Positions 50,863-60,217 of a DNA stretch of 64,000 nt are shown one piece after another. This DNA comes from Moorena producens 3L (GTDB lineage Bacteria; Cyanobacteriota; Cyanobacteriia; Cyanobacteriales; Coleofasciculaceae): NCBI RefSeq assembly GCF_000211815.1, contig NZ_GL890874.1, forward strand, positions 92,313-156,312, read 5' to 3'. Below the pieces are notes generated by a model. It was not told where the DNA came from, did no database searches, and saw only the letters and a program-made list of their open reading frames with translations. Every line of letters starts with the position of its first letter. The first letter of the stretch is position 1. The translations under genes were made by a program, and so were the position numbers.

Positions 50863-53800
50863 ATGATAGAACCCTTGTCAGTATTAGCCGGTTGGGCAAT
50901 CCCGAAAATAGGGGAATCGTTGTTAGAGATTGTTTCGGGACAAGGATGGGATAGCTTAAGTCAAGCTCTGACTAAAAGCGATGTAGAGAAGGCAATCAAA
51001 GCGGGCGAAGCGGCAGTTAAAGAATGGGAAAAACAACGGGATCCGAGCCAGCGCTTATTTTTTCACGCTAGACCGGATGGCTGGAATGGAGTTAATAATT
51101 TTTTGCGCGACTATTTTACTAATTCTGCTGTTTTGGCGGAATTACAGAAACCGCTACTTAATCACGGTAAGCCTGATCGAGAGATTTTAAGCACGGTATT
51201 TCAACAGCAAGGTGAAGCCAATGACATTAAACTGAATCAAGATAGTATTAAGCCTTGGATAGAGAAATTTATTAATGCTTATTTTCAGCAGACCGATACT
51301 TATCTAAAATTTCAGGTAGCTAAACAGGATTATTGTGAGCAGTTAGCTAACTGGTTTGATGATGTTAAATTTGCTGGCATTGCTGTGCCTGGGCAAGAAG
51401 TAGAAAAATCGGAGAAGTTAGCCCAAATCTTTGTAATGCCAGATGTGGTGGAAGACGTATCAACTGTTGGCGCTTGGGAACGGGATTTGTTAGCAGCTGG
51501 TAGTGGGGAAAAGTCAGAAATAGCACTATTAGCAAAGACGACTGGCCGCAAATTATTGGCGGAGCAGTTATTGAGCCAAAGTCAATCAAGACGAGTAGTG
51601 ATATTGGGTGCGCCAGGCTCCGGAAAAACCACCTTGATGAGTTATTTTGCAGTAATGTTGGCTCAGCAAAATCCTGAGATTTTAGGATTAGATGCTGATA
51701 CGGACTGGCTACCGATTTTAATTAGGATGCGAGATTTTGCGATAAATCTCGATAAAAGCCTGATCGACTATGCTCGGGTATTTGCTGAAAACACGATGTC
51801 AGTGAAACCGTTACCAGTAGGATTTTTTGAGCATTGGTTATCTGATGGGAGGGCGTTGATATTGCTAGATGGTTTGGATGAAGTGCCAGAAGAGGCTAAA
51901 CGGAATGATGTAGTCAGGCGGATTGAGAATTTTTTGGGACAGTTTGACAGAAATCGCGCTATTATTACATCTAGACCGGCTGGTTATCGACGCGACTTTT
52001 TCCACACTGAGGAATTTCCCCACTATCAAATTGAACCCTTTGATGACCAGAAGATTTCGGCATTTATTGATAACTGGTATAACAGCAGGTTTCAAGATCA
52101 AGCCGAAGCTGAAAGGCGCAAGCATAGTTTACGAAAGGCGCTGGATGATAATGACAGGATTAAGCTATTGGCACGGAATCCGTTATTGTTGACAATTATT
52201 GCATTGATTCATCGGTATCAAGCTATATTACCTAAGGAACGGTTTGAGCTTTATAATTGTGCTGTCAAGACGTTGTTAACCTCTTGGGATGCTAACAAAG
52301 AAATCAGCAGTCATGGAATATTTAAGTATCTAGATTTATATGATTTACGCCGATTGATGGAATTGTTGGCTTATTGGATTCATACTCAGGGAAATGTTGG
52401 CAATAATGAAGGTGGCACCTTGATTAACCAAGATGAGTTGATTGATCAGTTGAGTCAGCAGATTAAAACCTTGAAGCAGGTGCAGTTATACCAAGCTGAA
52501 GAAGAAGCCGAAGCATTTGTAACCTTGATTCGCGATCGCACTGGTTTGTTGAATGAGCAAGGGCAAAATTGTTACGCTTTTGTCCATAAGACCTTTCAGG
52601 AATATTTGTGTGCTGAAGAGATTGACTATCAGGCGGATAATGAGGGAGATTTTGAGATTGTTTTGAGTCAGATTCGGGAGCATTTGCATGACTCCCACTG
52701 GCGCGAAGTGTTATTATTGCTGATAGCACAGCAAAAACCGAAAAAGGCAGCGAGGGCGATTCGGGCAGTTTTGAATAATACTAGTAACTATGAGCAGTGG
52801 TTGCATCGTGATTTGTTGTTTGCTGGTAGTTGTTTGGCAGAAGACCCGAAAAATTTGCGTGGTGCTGATCGTGGGTTGGTGCAAGAGATTTTGGAGCGGT
52901 TGGTTGAGTTGGAGGTGACTAGTAAAAATCGGGTTGCCAAGAAGATTCGCGAGGAGGTTTTTCAGGTAATTTGTAGTTTATATGAAACGGATTTTCAAGC
53001 ACAGGTATTGGCATTGTTGAAAGAGCAATCCGATCGAATTAATGAGTGCCGATTGCTCCACTATCGAGCCGAGTTAGGGGAAAAGGATCAGGTAATTACA
53101 ATATTGCTAGCACAGCTAAAGGATCAGAATTCTGATGTGCGTGTGAGTGCAGCCGATGCCTTGGATAAATTGGGCAATAGCTCAGAAACTGTAATAAACG
53201 CCCTCCTAGCAAAGCTTCAGGATGAGAATTCTGATGTGCGTTGGAGGGCAGCCAGAGCCTTGGGTAAATTGGGCAACAGCTCAGAAACTGTAGTCATCAC
53301 CCTCCTAGCAAAGCTTCAGGATGAGAATTCTAATGTGCGTGGGTGGGCAGCCGATGCCTTGAGCAGATTGGGCAACAGCTCAGAAACTGTAGTCAGCACC
53401 CTCCTAGCACGGCTTCAGGATCCCGATCCTGATGTACGTGTGAGTGCAGCCGATGCCTTGGGCAACTTGGGCAACAGCTCAGAAATCTTAGTCAGCACCC
53501 TTATAGAACGGCTTCAGGATGATGATTATTTTGTGCGTTGGAGGGCAGCTTATGGCTTGGGCAACTTGGGCAACAGCTCAGAAACCGTAGTCAGCGCCCT
53601 AATACCAAGGCTTCAAGATGATAATTATTTTGTGCGCGGTCAAGCAGCCAGAGGGTTGGGTAAATTGGGTAACAGCTCAGAAACCTTAGTCAGCGCCCTT
53701 CTAGCACGGCTTCAGGATGATCAGTCTAATGTGCGTGGGCAGGTAGCCAGAGCCTTGGGGAAATTGGGCAACAGCTCAGAAACCGTAGTCAATGCCCTTC

Positions 53801-54183
53801 TAGCAAGGCTTCAGGATGATCACTCTTATGTTCGTGGGAAGACAGCCATAGGCTTGGGCAACTTGGGCAACAACTCAGAAACCGTAGTCAACGCCCTACT
53901 AGCTCTGCTTCAGGATGATCGCTCTTATGTGCGTCAAGGGGCAGCCATAGGCTTGGGCAAATTGGGAAACAGCTCAGAAGCTGTAGTCAACGCCCTACTA
54001 GCTCTGCTTCAGGATAATGATTCTTTTGTGCGTAGCAGCGCAGCCCAAGCCTTGGGCAATTTGGGCAAAACATCCAATCATATTCTCCCTGCTGTGATTG
54101 AATGGATTGAACAACACCAAGATTCCGACTATGTGGGCAGTGGTATTGATGTGCTGTGGGATTTGGTTGTAGGTACGGAATAG
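50863..54183 (+). CDS. NACHT-domain STAND ATPase with C-terminal HEAT repeats (NLR-like)
   Basis: 1106 aa. Residues ~1-210 are a helical N-terminal region of unassigned type (IEPLSVLAGWAIPKIGESLL...). The NACHT domain has P-loop GAPGSGKTT (249-257), Walker B LILLDGLDEVP (~332-342) and AIITSRPAGYRRD, then helical ARC-like segments to ~740. Ten 33-residue HEAT units (744-1073) of the type VVxxLLAxLQDxxSxVRxxAAxALGxLGNSSET follow. NACHT-HEAT proteins of this kind are widespread in filamentous cyanobacteria and related to bacterial NLR-like defence ATPases. The ligand and output are unknown. ATG 50863 follows a short AT-rich leader after the 113-bp array. recQ follows by 79 bp. Confidence 0.88.
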   Translation: MIEPLSVLAGWAIPKIGESLLEIVSGQGWDSLSQALTKSDVEKAIKAGEAAVKEWEKQRDPSQRLFFHARPDGWNGVNNFLRDYFTNSAVLAELQKPLLNHGKPDREILSTVFQQQGEANDIKLNQDSIKPWIEKFINAYFQQTDTYLKFQVAKQDYCEQLANWFDDVKFAGIAVPGQEVEKSEKLAQIFVMPDVVEDVSTVGAWERDLLAAGSGEKSEIALLAKTTGRKLLAEQLLSQSQSRRVVILGAPGSGKTTLMSYFAVMLAQQNPEILGLDADTDWLPILIRMRDFAINLDKSLIDYARVFAENTMSVKPLPVGFFEHWLSDGRALILLDGLDEVPEEAKRNDVVRRIENFLGQFDRNRAIITSRPAGYRRDFFHTEEFPHYQIEPFDDQKISAFIDNWYNSRFQDQAEAERRKHSLRKALDDNDRIKLLARNPLLLTIIALIHRYQAILPKERFELYNCAVKTLLTSWDANKEISSHGIFKYLDLYDLRRLMELLAYWIHTQGNVGNNEGGTLINQDELIDQLSQQIKTLKQVQLYQAEEEAEAFVTLIRDRTGLLNEQGQNCYAFVHKTFQEYLCAEEIDYQADNEGDFEIVLSQIREHLHDSHWREVLLLLIAQQKPKKAARAIRAVLNNTSNYEQWLHRDLLFAGSCLAEDPKNLRGADRGLVQEILERLVELEVTSKNRVAKKIREEVFQVICSLYETDFQAQVLALLKEQSDRINECRLLHYRAELGEKDQVITILLAQLKDQNSDVRVSAADALDKLGNSSETVINALLAKLQDENSDVRWRAARALGKLGNSSETVVITLLAKLQDENSNVRGWAADALSRLGNSSETVVSTLLARLQDPDPDVRVSAADALGNLGNSSEILVSTLIERLQDDDYFVRWRAAYGLGNLGNSSETVVSALIPRLQDDNYFVRGQAARGLGKLGNSSETLVSALLARLQDDQSNVRGQVARALGKLGNSSETVVNALLARLQDDHSYVRGKTAIGLGNLGNNSETVVNALLALLQDDRSYVRQGAAIGLGKLGNSSEAVVNALLALLQDNDSFVRSSAAQALGNLGKTSNHILPAVIEWIEQHQDSDYVGSGIDVLWDLVVGTE

Positions 54184-54262
54184 GGAGTAGCGCTCTATGT
54201 TATAGTTTTTAGGCATAATAATCTTATCCCAACAATCAACTGATCGCAATCCCCTCACGACC

Positions 54263-56392
54263 ATGGAACAGTCGCCATCCCTGGAGCATGCCCTTAAACA
54301 TTTTTTTGGTCACGACTGTTTTCGGCCAGGACAGCAACAGATTATTGAAGAGGCGCTGCAAAATCAGGATTTACTGATTATCATGCCCACTGGCGGTGGT
54401 AAATCCTTGTGCTACCAACTGCCAGCTCTACTGAAACCGGGATTAACCGTTGTGGTATCTCCTCTGATTTCCTTGATGCAAGACCAAGTGACGTCTTTGG
54501 AAGATAATGGGATTGGGGCTACGTTTATCAATAGTACCTTGAGCTTCCAACAAATGCGATCGCGGGAAGCTGCTATCCTTGAGGGTAAGATAAAATTACT
54601 CTACGTATCACCAGAACGGTTACTGGCAGAACAGTTTATCCCATTTTTGGATAGAGTGCGATCGCAAATCGGTATTCCCACCTTTGCCATTGATGAAGCT
54701 CACTGCGTCTCACAATGGGGGCATGATTTCCGCCCAGACTATCGGCAACTAAAACTATTACGTAACCGCTATCCTAATAGCTCAGTGCTGGCGCTGACCG
54801 CTACTGCCACTAATCGAGTCCAACAGGACATTATCCAACAACTGGAATTGCGACAGCCCAAGGTTCACATCGCCAGTTTCAACCGTCCTAACCTTTACTA
54901 CGACGTTCAACCAAAACAACGGCAAAGCTATCAACAGTTATTAAAACAGATCCGTTCTCACCAAGGTTCTGGTATTGTCTACTGTACGAGCCGCCGTTCC
55001 GTAGAAGAAGTCGCTTTCCGGTTACAGAATGATGGTATTTCTGCCCTACCTTACCATGGTGGAATGACGGATAAGGCTAGGGCAACCAATCAAAATCGGT
55101 TTATCCGGGATGATGTGCGGGTAATCGTAGCTACGGTAGCCTTTGGCATGGGAATTAATAAGCCAGATGTACGGTTTGTGATTCACTACGATTTACCTCG
55201 TAACATCGAAAGTTATTACCAGGAATCGGGACGAGCAGGACGGGATGGGGAACCAGCCACATGTACGGTTTTATATAGCGCTAGTGATATCTCAAAACTT
55301 CATTATCTGATTGATCAAAAGCCCGATCCCAAGGAACAACGGATTGCCTATCAACAGTTAAATCAGATTGTTGACTACGCAGAAGGCACAGATTGTCGCC
55401 GCCGGATTTTGCTGGGCTACTTTGGTGAGCGGTTTCCAGGGAATTGTGAGAAATGTGATAACTGTTGCTATCCTAAGCCACTAGAAGATTGGACCATTGA
55501 AGCTCAAAAATTCCTCTCTTGTGTAGCCCGGTGTCGGGAACGGTTTGGCATGAACCACATTATTCAAGTGTTGCGGGGCTCAAAAAGTAAGAAAATTGAG
55601 CAGTATGGCCATCACTTACTCTCTACTTATGGTATTGGTAAAGATCAAACTGCAGAGGCTTGGAAAATTCTAGTGCGATCGCTTTTGCACCAAGGATTAG
55701 TAGACCAAACCACCGATGGCTACTCTGTGCTGAAGCTCAATAAACTAAGTTGGGAAATCCTGCGCAAGCAACGTTCTGTTTACGTTCCTATTCCCCAGTC
55801 ATCTGTAGAAAAAGCCTTAGGGGAAATTAACCCCAGAGTAGCTGAAGCCGAGATTCTGCTAGAGAAACTGCGGAAATTAAGGAAACAGCTCGCTGATCGC
55901 CAATCGATTCCGCCCTATGTGGTCTTTGCTGATTCCACACTGAAACTGATGGCACAGCTGAAACCCAAAACCTTAGAGCACTTTGCCAAACTTTCCGGTG
56001 TCACTCAGTATAAAGTTACCCAGTATGGCGAGCAATTTATTTCAGAAATTCGGGCATTTTGTCAAGAGCAAAAACTACCAGAACCCCTCCCCTCCAGTAC
56101 CTATATGAAAACCCTGCAATTCTATCAACAAGGGTTAAGTGTAGAGGAAATTGCTCAACAACGAGGGTATACTACCAGAACTATTATAGATCATTTGAGC
56201 CAATTAATTGAAATGAATCAGCCAGTGGATTTAAAACGACTGGTACCATTGGAACGCCATGAGCCAATTATCAAAGCAATTGAAAAAGTGGGTGATCAGT
56301 ATCTGAAAAAATTACGGGAGTACTTAGGAGAAAGTTACTCCTATGACGACATTAAACTAGTCCGTGCTTGGTGGCGACGGGAACAAGAGTAA
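54263..56392 (+). CDS. recQ: ATP-dependent DNA helicase RecQ
   Basis: A 709-aa 3'-5' helicase for recombination and repair. Walker A GGGKS at 44-48, DEAH at 144-147 within IDEAHCVSQWGHDFRPDY, the arginine-finger motif VI QESGRAGRDG, and a zinc-binding subdomain with NCEKCDNC. Winged-helix RQC and HRDC-like (TLKLMAQLKPKTLEHFAKLSG) domains follow. The final ~120 residues include a helix-turn-helix-like QRGYTTRTIIDHL as in Bacillus-type RecQ. ATG 54263 begins MEQSPSLEHALKHFFGHDCF. It lies 79 bp after the NACHT-HEAT gene in the same direction; whether they share a transcript is unclear. Confidence 0.95.
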   Translation: MEQSPSLEHALKHFFGHDCFRPGQQQIIEEALQNQDLLIIMPTGGGKSLCYQLPALLKPGLTVVVSPLISLMQDQVTSLEDNGIGATFINSTLSFQQMRSREAAILEGKIKLLYVSPERLLAEQFIPFLDRVRSQIGIPTFAIDEAHCVSQWGHDFRPDYRQLKLLRNRYPNSSVLALTATATNRVQQDIIQQLELRQPKVHIASFNRPNLYYDVQPKQRQSYQQLLKQIRSHQGSGIVYCTSRRSVEEVAFRLQNDGISALPYHGGMTDKARATNQNRFIRDDVRVIVATVAFGMGINKPDVRFVIHYDLPRNIESYYQESGRAGRDGEPATCTVLYSASDISKLHYLIDQKPDPKEQRIAYQQLNQIVDYAEGTDCRRRILLGYFGERFPGNCEKCDNCCYPKPLEDWTIEAQKFLSCVARCRERFGMNHIIQVLRGSKSKKIEQYGHHLLSTYGIGKDQTAEAWKILVRSLLHQGLVDQTTDGYSVLKLNKLSWEILRKQRSVYVPIPQSSVEKALGEINPRVAEAEILLEKLRKLRKQLADRQSIPPYVVFADSTLKLMAQLKPKTLEHFAKLSGVTQYKVTQYGEQFISEIRAFCQEQKLPEPLPSSTYMKTLQFYQQGLSVEEIAQQRGYTTRTIIDHLSQLIEMNQPVDLKRLVPLERHEPIIKAIEKVGDQYLKKLREYLGESYSYDDIKLVRAWWRREQE

Positions 56393-56481
56393 TCGATATA
56401 GTTATTGCTATCCGCAGCACTATAGATGATTATGAAATGATCGCACAAAGCCATCCTGTGCTTTGGCTATACCCTTACATG

Positions 56482-56679
56482 TTACTGGATCAGATCCTCA
56501 ACTTTGAGATCTAAAATATCACACAAGGCTTTAGTCTGTTCTGGATAAAGCTTAGGCTTGTGCCGATCAGCCTCCCAGTTAATCACTGTAGACTCTACGA
56601 CATCACAGGCTCTGGCAACTTGTATGCGGGTTAAACCTAGACTTTCACGGCGTTCTCGTAGTTTTTTTCCTAGGGACAT
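56482..56679 (-). CDS. Xre-family helix-turn-helix transcriptional regulator
   Basis: 65 aa, essentially one HTH_3 domain: MSLGKKLRERRESLGLTRIQ, VARACDVVESTVINWEADRH, then PKLYPEQTKALCDILDLKVEDLI. It has the five-helix Cro/C1-type pattern with the recognition helix around residues 29-38. Convergent with recQ (gap 89 bp). Solitary regulators of this size are common as part of toxin-antitoxin or mobile modules, but no partner is adjacent. Confidence 0.88.
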   Translation of the reverse strand: MSLGKKLRERRESLGLTRIQVARACDVVESTVINWEADRHKPKLYPEQTKALCDILDLKVEDLIQ

Positions 56680-56837
56680 TACCTTCTCCGGTGGTCTTGT
56701 AGCAGTAGTTTACCTAAATTTATTTGACTATTTATAGTTTATATTCTACAATCGGGTTTTGTGCAACAGGGCAGGTAAATTAATATCAATGATTTGAATT
56801 AAGACCATAGATGTAGGTGGGGAGGGTGGGAAGTGAG

Positions 56838-56925
56838 GCGTAGGGTGCGTTAGGGAAGGGCTCGCCCTCATTTTCCACCTCGTAGCCAGGGTTGAGATAG
56901 CCCGCCCCGTAACGCACCACTAAAG
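56838..56925. repeat. MITE-like repeat with GGTGCGTTA / TAACGCACC ends
   Basis: Opens GCGTAGGGTGCGTTAGGG and closes CCCCGTAACGCACCAC, matching the copies at 1960 and 7848. The minus-strand frame at 56786-57031 is built from this repeat and the neighbouring AGCTGAC heptamers. Confidence 0.7.
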
Positions 56926-57097
56926 GTATTGAGCTAAAGGCTGACCACTGACCACTGACAGCTGACAGCTGAATTCTTAGCATGAAATTATTGTGTAGCG
57001 GCTTAAGAATTGGGATCGCCAAACAAATCAAAATCCCCGTCTAGGTAAGAGCGGGGAGTCTCCAAATGCTAGCATCAATTAATTGGGGAAATGAGCG

Positions 57098-57601
57098 ATG
57101 ACAACAACCCACAACCTTTATCAGCAAGACTTTTACTTATGGACCGAGGCAACTGCGCAACAGTTACGGGAGGGTGAGTTTACCCAAGTTGATGTAGCGA
57201 ATCTGATTGAAGAAGTCGAAAGCATGGGTAAACGGGAAAAGCGCGAGTTAAAAAGTCGCTTGATTGTGTTGCTGATGCATTTACTGAAGTGGATGTATCA
57301 ACCAGGGAAAAGGAGCGATAGTTGGATCAATACTATCACTGAACAGCGTATCGCTTTGGAAGAATTGCTGGAGGATAGTCCTAGTTTAAAACGGTGCGAC
57401 CCAAGGGCGATTTACTCGCCCTAGGAGGCGCGCACCGTAGCGTTTTTGCCAGAGGTCTTTGAGCAAAGTTATCAAAAAGCTCGGATTAAGGCAGCCCAGG
57501 AAACTGGGATTAAGTTGAGCACTTTTCCTTGTGAGTGTTCTTTTGCTCAGGAGCAGGTTTTGGAAGCTGGCTTTTTCCCAGAAGTGTTGAACAGGGGATA
57601 G
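57098..57601 (+). pseudogene. DUF29 family gene interrupted in frame by a 48-bp palindromic repeat
   Basis: The frame MTTTHNLYQQDFYLWTEATA...LEELLEDSPSLK is a DUF29 protein start (~98 aa). At codon ~99 the palindromic repeat (57392-57437) begins and brings a TAG at 57422-57424. Beyond it the same frame continues with FLPEVFEQSYQKARIKAAQE, TGIKLSTFPCECSFAQEQVL and EAGFFPEVLNRG to TAG at 57601, the normal C-terminal half of DUF29. Removing ~16 codons would restore a ~150-aa protein of family length. The first product is thus a 108-aa truncation unless the stop is read through. DUF29 function is unknown. Confidence 0.85.
57392..57437. repeat. 48-bp-family palindromic repeat inside DUF29 gene
   Basis: CGGTGCGACCCAAGGGCGA TTTAC TCGCCCTAGGAGGCGCGCACCG: arms differ from the consensus but keep the GGTGCG...CGCACC ends and GGCGA...TCGCC core. 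It includes the in-frame TAG. Confidence 0.8.
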
Positions 57602-57703
57602 AGAATAGGGAGCAGCGATGTAGTCGCTACTCCCTATTCTCTAAAACCCAGGAAAAAAGTACTTTAAGGAATAGAAAACTGGTATACTTAAACTCAGTAA
57701 CTA

Positions 57704-58471
57704 CTATCTGCGCCAAGAACTACCTGCATCTTTGCTGTCACCGACGGGTCCCTTGCCATCTTTCGGTGGATTGTAATCTGTGAATGGATTCCAACTCATG
57801 ACAGTTGACAATTGTTTTGACTCAGGTTTGGGCGAGACAGGGTCAGAGGGCAAGGTTGATTGACCTGAAGACGACTTGGTAACACTAGATGCTTGTGGGT
57901 CAGTACACTCAGGATTTTCATCAATTACCTGGTGAAATTTGCAGAATGATCCGGCGTTTTCGCCGTCACCTACGGGGCCGTCTCCATCATTGGGTGGTGT
58001 GAAAGTATTTACCATCTGTAGTTGTGATAGTTGTAGTTGTCTTGATGCTGATATTGGTAACAGTTGTGGGTTACTAAACTCAGGATTTTCATGGATTAGC
58101 TGGTACAATTTCCAGAGAGATCCGGCGTCTCCGGTTTCACTGGGAGGTCCGTCTCCATCATTCGGTGGTGTGTAATTCATTACTATCGTTAGTTGTGATG
58201 ATTGTGATAGTTTTTTGAATTCTTGGGATTCTTGGGATGATGATTGCTGGTCAATCGGCTGAGAATTACTATCGCTTAGTTCCTTGAATACCTTCAGTAT
58301 CGTTGCTGCTAATTGTTGCCAGCGCTTTCTGATGTTGAGAGTGAAGGAAACTAGTGTTGTCCAAAGCTGCTTTAGCAAATTAATCATTTGAGAATACACC
58401 TTTTCTAGAAATTCATCAAACACCGGCCCAGGCGGCGTTTTTTCATTGCTACTTGTTACAGCGCCTCTCAA
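57704..58471 (-). CDS. Hypothetical protein with three PPxDGxGP...AGS repeats
   Basis: 255 aa. The N-terminal ~80 residues are helical (FLEKVYSQMINLLKQLWTTL...). Three repeated modules follow: TPPNDGDGPPSETGDAGSLW, TPPNDGDGPVGDGENAGSFC and NPPKDGKGPVGDSKDAGSSW, the first two continued by K(L/F)(Y/H)Q(L/V)I.ENPE. Asp/Gly-rich loops could bind metal. I recognise no named family; similar short PP..G.P..AGS motifs occur in other cyanobacterial proteins of unknown role. An ATG further inside is possible for the start, since the first residues are weakly supported. It stands alone between repeats. Confidence 0.6.
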   Translation of the reverse strand: MRGAVTSSNEKTPPGPVFDEFLEKVYSQMINLLKQLWTTLVSFTLNIRKRWQQLAATILKVFKELSDSNSQPIDQQSSSQESQEFKKLSQSSQLTIVMNYTPPNDGDGPPSETGDAGSLWKLYQLIHENPEFSNPQLLPISASRQLQLSQLQMVNTFTPPNDGDGPVGDGENAGSFCKFHQVIDENPECTDPQASSVTKSSSGQSTLPSDPVSPKPESKQLSTVMSWNPFTDYNPPKDGKGPVGDSKDAGSSWRR

Positions 58472-59062
58472 GCCAACTTTTCGCAGATGATCAGAAAAAT
58501 TTTTTTTTGAAGCAAAATTTGCTTAGGTATTCTAGTTTCCTTGGTGTTTGAGATCAGATCCGGATCCATTTGAGTTGTGAACGATTACCCTTAGAAAAAG
58601 GCAAGGGGCAAGAAGCAAGAAGCAAGAGGGGAAAGATATCCGGCGTTTTATTGGATAAAAAAAAAGACCTTCTAGGTTTACATCTCATTTAGAAACCCAA
58701 TAGGATTTGTCAATTGGGTGAGGTACAAGGTTCTCGGTTTTAGGGAGTAGGGACTTCCGAGCAGGTAACTTCGGATCAGGGAACAGATTTCGCACTTCGA
58801 TTTGTAGTACGAAAAACACAGAGCGATCGCTGGATGATATAGCGCTACGCGCAAGGCAAAAGGCAAAAGGCAAAAGGCAAAAGTGGACTACAACAGCTTT
58901 TAAGCTTGTATAAATGTCCTAACCTTAATCGGTAGTGCTATATAGCGCTACGCGCTATAAAACCCCACCGTCTTTACGGTGTCCACAATTGGATGGGGTT
59001 TAAATCCCCATCCAATTGCCTTCAGCATAGCTGCCTTCAGCATAGCTGCCTTCTGCCCTCGT
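58472..59062. other. Intergenic spacer with heptamer array and MITE type B copy 3
   Basis: No gene is supported. 58838-58942 is MITE type B copy 3 with ends TATAGCGCTACGCGC and GTAGTGCTATA, containing an AAAAGGC heptamer array instead of AGTCAGA. An AAGAAGC-type run lies at ~58600-58630. Minus-strand frames at 58678-58873 are repeat-derived. Confidence 0.6.
58838..58942. repeat. MITE type B, copy 3
   Basis: 105 bp with the same ends as the copies at 11885 and 24474. The heptamer differs (GGCAAAA versus AGTCAGA), so the array inside the element has been replaced or re-expanded. Confidence 0.65.
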
Positions 59063-59911
59063 TTAATATGGGTATTCAACTGGACTTGATATCAGGTGAG
59101 ATTGATTCAGATTTTCCGGGAGAGGCGATCGCTCCTTGAGAGGATAATTTTGTTCCTTAATCAGACGCTGTAGTCGGGTAACTCGCTTACCCGGAGATGG
59201 GTGACTTGATAAAAAATCCCAGGACGCTCCTCGTTTGTGACTCATTCTCGCGAAAAAATCTGTTGCGCCAGCAACATGACCATAAGTTTGCTGCAACAAC
59301 CTCAAGCCAAACTCATCCGCCTGTTGTTCCTGTGACTGGGAAAATTTCGACTTAGAGAGTGTTGCCAATCCGGAAATAGCCAAAGATTCTAGGGCTCCTA
59401 CATCACCAACAAAATAAGCGATCGCTGTCCGCAGCAGCAATGTTCTTCCCAAACTGCGCAGATGATCTCGGTGAGCAAAATGACCTAACTCATGTCCTAA
59501 TACCATCATCAACTCATTTTCTGACTCGACCTGTTTCAAAAAACCGGCGTACACCACAATCACATCCCCCGGTAGTGCTAAGGCATTTACTGTGTCCTCT
59601 GGTAGATAAAGCACCCGGTAATCTCGTTGTCTAGATTGCTCCGGTGGTAGTTGTTTTTCCAATCGCGCCAGCAGTTGATTGAGGGTATCTTGAGTTGGTG
59701 ATGGTTGAGCCTGCTGCTCATAAACCGGAACGATTACAGCTCCCAGCTTTTGCTCGACACTAGGAGGAATTAGCCCAATTAGACTGTTGATCAGCAAGTT
59801 CAACAGCCAAATAACCCCCACAATAAAACTGATAAATAGCCCCAATAAAATCAGTAGTTGACGGTTACTTGGTGGTGGGTTGCGACTCTGAGGTATATCT
59901 GGAGAGGGCAT
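59063..59911 (-). CDS. M48 family metallopeptidase, membrane-anchored
   Basis: A 282-aa zinc protease. One N-terminal transmembrane helix (LLILLGLFISFIVGVIWLLN, ~18-40) anchors a periplasmic or lumenal domain. The catalytic motif HELGHFAHRDH lies near residue 139, with the third ligand in QQADEFG (~198) and a conserved SHPSPGKRVTRL near 238. This is the BepA/LoiP-like M48B/C architecture used in envelope protein quality control. The frame also contains EQQADEFGLRLL as expected. ATG 59911. Downstream of it lie repeats, so it is probably monocistronic. Confidence 0.92.
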   Translation of the reverse strand: MPSPDIPQSRNPPPSNRQLLILLGLFISFIVGVIWLLNLLINSLIGLIPPSVEQKLGAVIVPVYEQQAQPSPTQDTLNQLLARLEKQLPPEQSRQRDYRVLYLPEDTVNALALPGDVIVVYAGFLKQVESENELMMVLGHELGHFAHRDHLRSLGRTLLLRTAIAYFVGDVGALESLAISGLATLSKSKFSQSQEQQADEFGLRLLQQTYGHVAGATDFFARMSHKRGASWDFLSSHPSPGKRVTRLQRLIKEQNYPLKERSPLPENLNQSHLISSPVEYPY

Positions 59912-60217
59912 AATTAGTGATGGGGGATTAGTGATTAGGGATTAGTGGTAAGCATATGCGCGAAGCGCACGCTACTTGAGGTGCCGTCAGCTGTCAGCTG
60001 TCAGCCGTCAGCTTAAAATAAAATTGAAAGTCTGGGGAAAAGCCATTGGCCCTAGGCCAATAGCTGATAGCTCATAGCTGATAGCTGAACGCGATCGCGT
60101 GCGCGTAGCGCTTAAGCTGATACGCGACACGCTGATAGCTGATAGCTAATGGCTGAATGCTTACGATTAGTGATTAGGGATTAGTGATTAGCTTGCTATT
60201 TAGCTATTACCAATTTC
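59912..60217. repeat. Intergenic heptamer arrays (ATTAGGG/ATTAGTG, AGCTGAT)
   Basis: ATTAGTG/ATTAGGG units at 59915-59950 and 60163-60195, AGCTGTC/AGCCGTC and AGCTGAT units at 59988-60010 and 60060-60160, plus GCGCGAAGCGCACGC and GCGATCGCGTGCGCGTAGCGC palindromes. No gene. Confidence 0.7.
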
